From Nomia melanderi (taxonomy: Eukaryota; Arthropoda; Insecta; Hymenoptera; Halictidae), in assembly GCF_051020985.1 (NCBI RefSeq), contig NC_135010.1, forward strand, positions 1,238,001 to 1,302,000: a stretch of DNA of 64,000 nt, given 5' to 3'. Under the pieces are notes generated by a model. That model searched no databases. It was not told the DNA's origin and was given only the letters and a program-made list of their open reading frames with translations. A program made the position numbers and the translations under genes. Below are positions 60,601 through 64,000 of this stretch, in pieces (the first letter of the stretch is position 1; every line of letters begins with the position of its first letter).

Positions 60601-63355
60601 CGATACTATGCTGTTATGTATTTGATACAGTGCATAATCAATAAGCTGTTTCTGTTGGGTGTTTAAGAAATAATAATACTTTTATTAAATACACAAAATG
60701 CAAATAACATAAATCGCAAGACACCGTAAACATGTAAAATATGAATATATCTCAATACCAAATTCCTTTCCCGAACAATAAACAAAATACAATATGTTAA
60801 ATACGTAGATACATATATCGATTTGTATATACTTTTCTAACAGTTTCAACTTTAACACATAATTTATATCTTGCATAACGAATGGTGAAATGTGTAATCA
60901 CAGCACGTTACCAGAGGAACAAAAGAACAATCCTTCATTTCTTTTTAACTGAATAATTTCTAATTTTTTCATTGTTTTGATGACACTGATAGAACTGAGT
61001 AACATCTATTTCAAATATATTTCATTTTGTATGTTTAGAGAGATTTTACAAAATATTCATTCTCATTGTAAGAGCCCTTAGAATATACTGAATTCATTTA
61101 ATCTGCTTTGGTATTTAACAAAAAATTGAACTAGTTGACTACATAGGTTCTCTTCATTGGTTTGTACTAAGTATACAATGATACAATAGTTACTGCTTCT
61201 ATAACAAAAAGAGATACAAAAATAAGAATCTATATGTAGGTATCGTACATGCATTAGTAACAAAGGGTTCAATAAATATTTGAAATATATATACGAAATT
61301 ATTCCTAACTTACAATAAAAAAAACACTTAAAAAATATTTATTTATATTTTTTTAATACCTCCACAAGGTTTTCTTGGAAAAAGTGTCTCTGTTGTATAG
61401 TTTGTCGATTATGCAGAACCAAAATAATAATTTAAGTAAATACTGCGCAAATTTGATAAGAGCTATATGAATAAGTAAAACTAATAAGCTATTTAATTTA
61501 TGTAAAATTCTTTTTCCTTTCAGCAGACATCCCCCTAAAATTTGTTGTCCACCAAATAATCAATATCCTTATCTAATCTAGTTGAAAAAAAGTATGTAGC
61601 ATCAATATTTGCTATGGTTTTAAAGAAAATAGCTTGTAATAGCTTATTCATTCTGCTAGTGATGTCCATTTTAAGTCAAATTTGATATGAAATATGGTAC
61701 CACCATACTATAGATACTGAGTGAGCCATTTAAATAGATCCATTCCAATATCTTCGAAATTATTGATGATAGAAAAACATATGTCGGACAAAAGTTTGGT
61801 GAGTTCATGGAACACATCTTGTATAAGCAACTTCTTTGTGGACGCGTAGGAGGCATATGAAGGTCAATTTTGTGTTTTGAATGAAATCATATATGTTTTA
61901 ATTAATATAAGTACTAATTTATACAGCTATATTCTACACAAGAATTCTAAGTCATTTAAACCTAAAAATTACTAATTTACAAGATATCTGAATTATAATA
62001 TTGAATAATGATACAGGTATTATCCAACTCTCACGTCATGAGTCAATCCTAAAAACTGAAAATACACAGGGGCACTTTTTTCAATGTGTTGTAGAAATCG
62101 ACATTGTGAGCAACTTTTTTCTACACATGTATGCGACGATCTCGCTTATTGATAATTTTCGAGATATTTGTTTCCTTTTTAAATATCTCCAATGCATTTT
62201 ACAATTTGTCTGGACGAGACATTCGGTAAATTGTCTTCGTAGTATGCGTGGATGTATCGTGTGCAGTTCGCCTCTCTCGTCAGCTTCAGTGTCGTAGGGT
62301 TTAAAAGTGCACAGGGACAAGAGGACTCTTCCACTCACGATGCTCGGACCGCTTCGGTTTTCGATGCATGGTCATTATTGGCGCGCGGCAATAACAAAGA
62401 ACGGAAGCGAGACCGAATGCAACGAAGTGAGACGTAACGATAGGAAACACAATTCTCTATAGTTGGGTCTCACTCCGTCCCATACGGTCCCGTTTCCTTT
62501 CTTTGTTATTGCCGCGTGCCAATAATGACCATGCGTCGAAAGCCGAGGCGGCACGAGCATTGTGAATGGAAGCGCCCCTTTGCCCCTGTGACCTTTTGGC
62601 TTAGTGGATTGACTCAAGACGTGAGATTTACACATATCACTTCCATATCACATTATAGAATAATAGGAAAAGTATTTTGAACATTTTGTACACACGTATG
62701 TAAATCTGTCTAAACCGATTAGGATATCTTCACGTCAAAAGTAAGATCTTATGAAGTTTTTATGACTAATCCAATTACTGCCCTGAAAAAATCACCTTTT
62801 CTTTCCATACCTCCCGTTTCACCATTTCTGAACTTTTACGTCTAACGTTATAATTAAACTACGGATTTTTATGCACTTATGCAAAATTTGAAAGTAATTG
62901 CACGGACTGCACATGATACGAAAATATTTATAAAATATTCAAAACGTAGTACTTTTTATAACGCTTCTTAAGGGATAATATTGTCGATTACAATTCTACT
63001 TTCCTAATTATATTCTTAAACATTTCAAGTTGCATAAAGATCCGCAGTCTGATAATCCTACCTGTTACACTTTTTGCTATTCTTCAGGTAAGTTACCCTC
63101 TGAATATTTAAAGCCTTATTTAAATTTTTGTAACAACTAGATGCACGTAATTACCATGCAAAGGACGGTCGATGCATTCCGGTGTCTTGCATATTCTCGT
63201 TACCGTTTCAGCAAATGAAATTCGATTAGGCGATGATATATCGGGTCCTGTATAAATTGGACTGTTGACAATGCGGTCCGTCATCGTGCGTGGGTGATTG
63301 AGCAAATCGATTTTACGTCGGCCTGGTGGATTGCCGTGGAACGGACGAGAATTCA
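35967..63355 (-). CDS. Orphan class C GPCR, GPR158 / CG31760 family (whole gene span, 5' end uncertain)
   Basis: This gene encodes a plasma-membrane receptor-like protein with a Cache-type ectodomain, an EGF-like cysteine-rich stalk, seven transmembrane helices and a long cytoplasmic tail. The family includes vertebrate GPR158/GPR179, which scaffold RGS7-Gbeta5, and insect CG31760 and smog. Supported exons, 5' to 3': 63355-63155 (weak), 60461-60264 (weak), 58073-57848, 53887-53753, 52568-52418, 48530-48398, 48324-48192, 46701-46548, 46451-46342, 41191-40977, 39541-39403, 38472-38367, 38244-38101, 36712-36530, 36425-35967. From 58073 on, every donor-acceptor pair matches in phase and gives about 762 codons with no internal stop. 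Landmarks match the family: WWTIPYFSC, VDIDISGLEVNQC, GTHKCH, YVCKCRKGFY, CAPGCTKC, KWTRHLGF, FLAWGIKVCYNVR, TQLSTSVTIFLVFGPKV. No signal peptide is visible, so the start exon is probably beyond or near the window edge. Confidence 0.88.
36530..36712 (-). CDS. GPR158-like receptor exon: cytoplasmic tail, His-rich
   Basis: 61 codons, phase 0 at both ends (acceptor GTACAG, donor GTATGT). It starts EEIQNLAAQIEYMKIVHMQM, continuing a heptad-like pattern from the previous exon that suggests a short coiled coil after TM7. It then has a His/Gly stretch (THGHGHTH) and a Ser-rich end. The equivalent place in GPR158 is the coiled-coil-like start of the tail (relation inferred). Confidence 0.82.
38101..38244 (-). 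CDS. GPR158-like receptor exon: after TM7
   Basis: 48 codons, phase 0 at both ends (acceptor TTATAG, donor GTAAATC). It encodes VIRVLRGQGDQWDSRARARG followed by a stretch ending DLIQENEELK. The first residues continue FGPK from the previous exon as FGPKVIRVLRG, the junctional helix just inside the membrane. The end begins the coiled-coil-like segment. Confidence 0.88.
38367..38472 (-). CDS. GPR158-like receptor exon: TM6-TM7
   Basis: 106 bases from acceptor TTTTGCAG to donor GTATGA, phases 2 to 0. It encodes HVFIFPHAGPDIKYLLGFLR then TQLSTSVTIFLVFGPK, the extracellular turn and the seventh helix. Vertebrate GPR158 has a similar helix ending in a Pro-Lys at this place. Confidence 0.88.
38702..39171. 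repeat. Long AT-rich inverted repeat inside a receptor intron
   Basis: An almost complete palindrome with arms of about 234 bp meeting near 38936 and little or no loop. Matched blocks include TGTGTAAGTAGAG, ATACATTGCAATTTTT, GTGGATTATCTTGAAAA and GTTGAAACGAAAAATACATT. It lies in the intron between the exons at 39403 and 38472. A single arm of the same family is at 2636-2866. Confidence 0.82.
39403..39541 (-). CDS. GPR158-like receptor exon: TM5 to start of TM6
   Basis: 139 bases, acceptor TTATAG, donor GTATGA, phases 1 to 2. It encodes GEIMFLAWGIKVCYNVRNAE, then a SLFNEARLISYAIYNIAAVN segment and a further hydrophobic run. The FLAWGIKVCYNVR block, with W-G-x3-C-Y-x-V-R, corresponds closely to FLLWGVYLCYAVR of GPR158. 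Confidence 0.9.
39641..40885. mobile_element. Possible TIR element in receptor intron
   Basis: The left end AGGGAAGAGTGGAGCAATGG and the reverse complement of the right end AGGGAAGAATAGGGTAATCG are similar over about 20 bases with mismatches. Interior copies of GGTAATAGCGGTCA-type sequence recur. No coding capacity. Borders and identity are uncertain. Confidence 0.3.
40977..41191 (-). CDS. GPR158-like receptor exon: TM4 and second extracellular loop
   Basis: 215 bases, acceptor TTTCCACAG, donor GTAATA, phases 2 to 1. The product starts with a basic intracellular loop (RVSLTYRVKSAHKVKLTDKQ), then helix 4 (MVPILLVMLIYLGTW), then the loop ending CSFNWWDHSLAIG. The Cys before the W-W-D motif is the expected partner of the TM3 disulphide in class C receptors. 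Confidence 0.9.
41337..41925 (-). mobile_element. Retroelement-like remnant with LTR-like 3' part
   Basis: On the - strand a strong acceptor-like site (CTTCAATTCTAG) at about 41920 opens a GC-richer frame (41681-41919) rich in Asp/Glu/Asn, starting TLVQNDLGFGNADHVINA. It is followed by a stretch near 41480 with AATAAATAGTG, as in the R region of an LTR. I do not recognise the protein and no polymerase is visible. It lies in a receptor intron and is not part of the receptor, since the flanking exons join in phase without it. Confidence 0.25.
44297..44738. mobile_element. TIR element interrupted by a MITE
   Basis: The left end TAGGGTAACTTTGGATGAGA and the reverse complement of the right end TAGGGTAAATTGAGGAAAGA are similar, and both continue towards a GG/AGTCC block. 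Without the 211-bp MITE inserted at 44352-44562 the element would be about 230 bp. Confidence 0.45.
44352..44562. mobile_element. MITE, TTGGGT..ACTCAA family, copy 2
   Basis: Ends are TTGGGTCATCCTGTAAATAA and, in reverse complement, TTAGTTCATCCAATAAATAA. The interior block GTGTAGAC..TTATAGATAATGAAGG matches copy 1 at 4209-4401 in the same orientation. It is nested inside 44297-44738. Confidence 0.7.
44780..44979. mobile_element. MITE with GGCCCAATATACACTATGG ends
   Basis: The left end is GGCCCAATATACACTATGG and the reverse complement of the right end is GCTCGGTACACACTATCGG. The internal ATTCGATCAAACATTC block is shared with 26505-26672, and the ends are related to the 4974-6296 element. About 200 bp, non-coding. 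Confidence 0.5.
45450..45463. repeat. Poly-C tract
   Basis: A run of 14 C followed by A and four more C, inside the hAT-like element. Length is probably unreliable in sequencing. Confidence 0.9.
45481..45887. mobile_element. Nested TA-flanked element, CAGGGTGAG..CTCACCCTG
   Basis: Near-perfect terminal inverted repeats: CAGGGTGAGCCACCTAACG on the left, and the reverse complement of the right end is CAGGGTGAGTCACCCAACG. TA lies on both sides (45479-45480, 45888-45889). About 407 bp with no open frame of interest; a Tc1/mariner-type MITE by its TA duplication. Confidence 0.78.
46061..46274. mobile_element. TTAA-flanked MITE, copy C
   Basis: TTAA + CACTAAAACTACCGCAC on the left and GGTAGTTTTAGTA + TTAA on the right, 214 bp including flanks. 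It lies in a receptor intron, about 70 bases from an exon. Its interior matches copy B in inverted orientation. Confidence 0.8.
46342..46451 (-). CDS. GPR158-like receptor exon: TM3
   Basis: 110 bases, acceptor CACATGCAG, donor GTAAGG, phases 0 to 2. It encodes MAAIFPVLDMYSCIATKWTR then HLGFCISYTALLMKTW. The Cys at SCIATKW is the expected TM3 disulphide Cys. The W-x-R-x-L-G-F pattern matches RWARLLGF of GPR158. Confidence 0.9.
46548..46701 (-). CDS. GPR158-like receptor exon: TM1-TM2
   Basis: 154 bases, acceptor TACTTTCAG, donor GTACGT, phases 2 to 0. It encodes TM1 (ITLLSFSIFCVFGTIVLVAY), the basic first intracellular loop MYKHRKLKVFKVASP, and TM2 (IFLSITLLGCAIMYLE). The spliced Arg codon joins the Cys-rich stalk directly to TM1, as in the family. 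Confidence 0.9.
46951..46976. repeat. (TA)n microsatellite
   Basis: 26 bp of TA dinucleotides in a receptor intron. Confidence 0.9.
48192..48324 (-). CDS. GPR158-like receptor exon: Cys-rich segment before TM1
   Basis: 133 bases, acceptor ATATTTTCAG, donor GTAAAA, phases 1 to 2. It encodes AAWREMQENVSDAYAKVFRC then LRCAPGCTKCKGPEPCLATY. The C-x2-C-x3-C-x2-C-x5-C spacing matches the CLPCREGCPFCADDSPC segment of GPR158, which immediately precedes the membrane region. Only a 73-bp intron separates it from the preceding exon. Confidence 0.9.
48398..48530 (-). CDS. GPR158-like receptor exon: EGF-like stalk
   Basis: 133 bases, acceptor GTTTTCAG, donor GTTGGT, phases 0 to 1. It encodes CEYQSANNVGVGSRWTKGAY then VCKCRKGFYSPSQHRSG. 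The G-x-Y-x-C-x-C-x-x-G-F-Y pattern corresponds to GAYECICKAGFYHP in GPR158 and is an EGF-like calcium-binding-type fold. Confidence 0.9.
50745..51910. mobile_element. Large GC-rich foldback element
   Basis: Two inverted arms centred near 51590-51610. The left arm contains GCTCCACCTCGGTTCTTCTA near 50790. The reverse complement of the right arm contains GCTCCATCTTGGTTCTTCCA. Both continue GGAAACATAGTA. Inner blocks pair as well (CACGCGGCTCGGCCAATAAC with TGACGCGACTCGGCTAATAA, and GATGCAGTATCCTGAATGAA with GATGCAAGCATCCTGAGTGA). The left arm is interrupted by about 540 bp (50840-51380) absent from the right arm. Arms total roughly 300 bp each. Confidence 0.72.
51992..52216. mobile_element. TTAA-flanked MITE, copy D
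   Basis: 225 bp including flanks. TTAACACTAAAACTACCGAG on the left and GGCAGTTTTAGTGTTAA on the right, with intact TTAA on both sides. Best-preserved ends of the five copies. In a receptor intron. Confidence 0.85.
52418..52568 (-). CDS. GPR158-like receptor exon: end of Cache-type ectodomain
   Basis: 151 bases, acceptor CTTTTTAAG, donor GTAATT, phases 2 to 0. It encodes VREFLSVDIDISGLEVNQCE, a polar linker, then SFKGTHKCHNDTTQ. Compare FRGVMKVDINLQKVDIDQC and GTHKCHLNNSEC in GPR158. The DIDIS..VNQC strand and GTHKCH motif are the strongest family signatures of the ectodomain. Confidence 0.9.
53753..53887 (-). CDS. GPR158-like receptor exon: Cache-domain core
   Basis: 135 bases, acceptor GTGTTATCTCAG, donor GTTCGT, phases 2 to 2. 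It encodes SPKFMQSPPIESYRGWWTIP then YFSCKSHRWLISYSVNILPL. Cache-like features are WW-x-x-PYF-x-C and a W-L-I-S-Y-S strand, corresponding to SPPYLECENGSYKPGWLVTLSS in GPR158. The donor is not the best consensus, but the frame joins DARHG to VREFL precisely. Confidence 0.82.
54552..54625. repeat. (TA)n microsatellite
   Basis: About 74 bp of TA dinucleotides. The - strand frame across it reads repeated Ile-Tyr and is an artefact of the repeat. Confidence 0.95.
57848..58073 (-). CDS. GPR158-like receptor exon: upstream ectodomain (probable)
   Basis: 226 bases, acceptor TATTTTTAG, donor GTTCGA, phases 1 to 2. It encodes about 75 residues: a hydrophobic-alternating start (AIAKSLLVSVNDAVETRLIA), a T-V-I-N-A-I-W strand, then a Pro/Ser/Glu-rich linker. 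GC content is well above the flanks and the end phase fits the acceptor at 53887. The sequence is not conserved enough for me to align it confidently to GPR158. An alternative earlier donor (GTCG|GTGAGC) has better consensus but the wrong phase. Confidence 0.6.
58734..58946. mobile_element. MITE, TTGGGT..ACTCAA family, copy 3 (inverted)
   Basis: The left end TTGGGTGATCCCATAAATAA and the reverse complement of the right end TTGAGTCATCCCATAAGTAA. The interior, read in reverse complement, matches copies 1 and 2 (GTGAATATGTTTCAGATGAA against GAGAATATGTTTTAGATTAA). A TA follows the right end. Confidence 0.7.
60264..60461 (-). CDS. Candidate upstream ectodomain exon of the GPR158-like receptor
   Basis: A GC-richer open stretch with codon-like composition on the - strand. 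A polypyrimidine tract (CATCTCTTTCC) and the first AG after it (GTGGAAG) make a phase 1 acceptor at 60462. Phase 1 donors GATG|GTGGTC or GGTG|GTCAGG end it near 60264-60267. The product includes VENPQGWQALAWRVPGKPLI, which may correspond to the EWYQALVW region of GPR158. Read instead from the ATG at 60477 it would be a free-standing 81-residue frame. I do not recognise it otherwise. Confidence 0.42.
62304..62601. mobile_element. Compact GC-rich foldback element
   Basis: Arms of about 130 bp (62304-62433 and 62473-62601) around a 33-39 bp spacer. Shared blocks are GCATGGTCATTATTGGC, GCGGCAATAACAAAGAA and GTGAGAC. The reverse complement of the right arm begins CCAAAAGGTCACAGGGGCAA against AAAAGTGCACAGGGACAAGA on the left. 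No coding capacity. CCTTTGCCCCTGTG near the tip is shared with 28290-28320. Confidence 0.82.
63155..63355 (-). CDS. Candidate 5' exon of the GPR158-like receptor
   Basis: An open - strand stretch with higher GC, ending at a good phase 1 donor (CATG|GTAATT at 63155-63154). That phase fits the acceptor proposed at 60462. It encodes RISFAETVTRICKTPECIDR near the end, preceded by a Pro/Arg-rich part. An in-frame ATG is at 63284, and an alternative acceptor (TATACAG) lies inside. No signal peptide is visible, so the true start is probably elsewhere. The upper border is arbitrary. Confidence 0.38.
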
Positions 63356-63681
63356 ATAACGCGAGAAAAGAGTTTCGCTACTTTGAAACACCGTTTGCTA
63401 TTTCTCACGAGGGTCTTCGAGTAAAAGGAATTTGTGAGGCAGAGAATTGCGGAAGAAACGAATGGTCAGTAAAATGTACGCTGATGGTAGCAATGCTGCA
63501 GCAAGGAACTATGTATGCACATTTTTCGCGTTCTTAAACAAGCTAAAGTGAATGAGCGATATAAGGCGAGAATCATGCAATTATACGCCTGGAAAATTTT
63601 GAGACAAATTTTTTAATAAAAAGAGAAAGAAGAGTTTCTTTTTTAATCAGTTAACTGCGTTTAGCGAGTATACGCGTCATC

Positions 63682-63907
63682 TTAACACTAAACTATCGAA
63701 CAGTTAAATTGACTTTTTGAAATTTCTCTATAGAAACTTTAAGAGTGCATCTATCGAGACTTCGATTGATTAACAATTCAATATGTCTATTGGTAAAGCA
63801 ATTTTTTAAATAATTTCTCAAAGAAATATCTGCTATCTTTTTAGCAATTGCAGAAAGAAGACACCAGGAATGAGTCAGTTTGACTCGCCTGGTAGTATTA
63901 GTGTTAA
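63682..63907. mobile_element. TTAA-flanked MITE, copy E
   Basis: 226 bp including flanks. TTAACACTAAACTATCGAAC on the left and GGTAGTATTAGTGTTAA on the right, with TTAA on both sides. It is similar throughout to copy D, including a GAATGAGTCAGTTTGACTC block corresponding to GAGTGGGTCACTTTGACCT. Confidence 0.8.
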
Positions 63908-64000
63908 AACTCTAAATGATGCTGAGTTTTTCAACGATGGATTATTTATTTTTTTGACAAACATGTAATTCTTCTTCCTTTCGCTTTAATTTTTCGTTAG

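Noticed and set aside
1..64000. CRISPR arrays, operons, tRNA or rRNA genes
   Set aside because: No regularly spaced direct repeats, no bacterial gene organisation and no recognisable tRNA or rRNA sequence was seen. The DNA is clearly animal nuclear sequence.

Overview
The window is AT-rich eukaryotic DNA from an insect, most likely a hymenopteran such as a bee, ant or wasp. This rests on split genes with GT-AG introns, an orphan receptor of a known insect family, and many decayed mariner, piggyBac-, hAT- and foldback-type elements. The order-level assignment is an inference. No species marker, RNA gene, bacterial operon or CRISPR array was seen.

Two host genes are supported and they converge tail to tail. 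On the + strand, two exons (1565-1954 and 11185-11454) encode the C-terminal part of a nuclear protein with two C2H2 zinc fingers and an AT-hook. They are separated by a 9.2 kb intron full of transposon remnants. On the - strand, about 27 kb (63355 down to 35967) holds an orphan class C G-protein-coupled receptor of the GPR158 / Drosophila CG31760 family. I assembled it exon by exon with matching splice phases. It has probable upstream ectodomain exons (63.2, 60.3 and 57.9 kb), a Cache-type ectodomain end (53.8, 52.5 kb), a cysteine-rich EGF-like stalk (48.5, 48.3 kb), the seven-transmembrane region (46.6 to 38.4 kb), a coiled-coil-like cytoplasmic start (38.2, 36.6 kb), and a terminal exon with an unusual 100-residue Lys/Glu/Arg repeat.

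The 24.5 kb between the genes (11455-35966) has no host gene I can support. It holds TTAA-flanked MITEs, a CACTA-like element with a broken coding remnant, a TA-flanked element carrying a nested hAT-like insert, and a hAT-like composite from 26.9 to 28.5 kb. From 28.5 to 35.5 kb I see only AT-rich sequence.

The most interesting non-gene content is structural. There is a GC-rich foldback family (27.8-28.3, 50.7-51.9 and 62.3-62.6 kb), and there are two AT-rich long inverted repeats tied to the receptor gene: one inside an intron (38.7-39.2 kb) and one just past its stop codon (35.5-35.9 kb). If transcribed, these would fold into long double-stranded RNA. Several small MITE families recur: five copies of a TTAA-flanked 215-225 bp element and three copies of a 190-215 bp 'TTGGGT..ACTCAA' element. 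All boundaries come from reading by eye; no search or alignment program was run.
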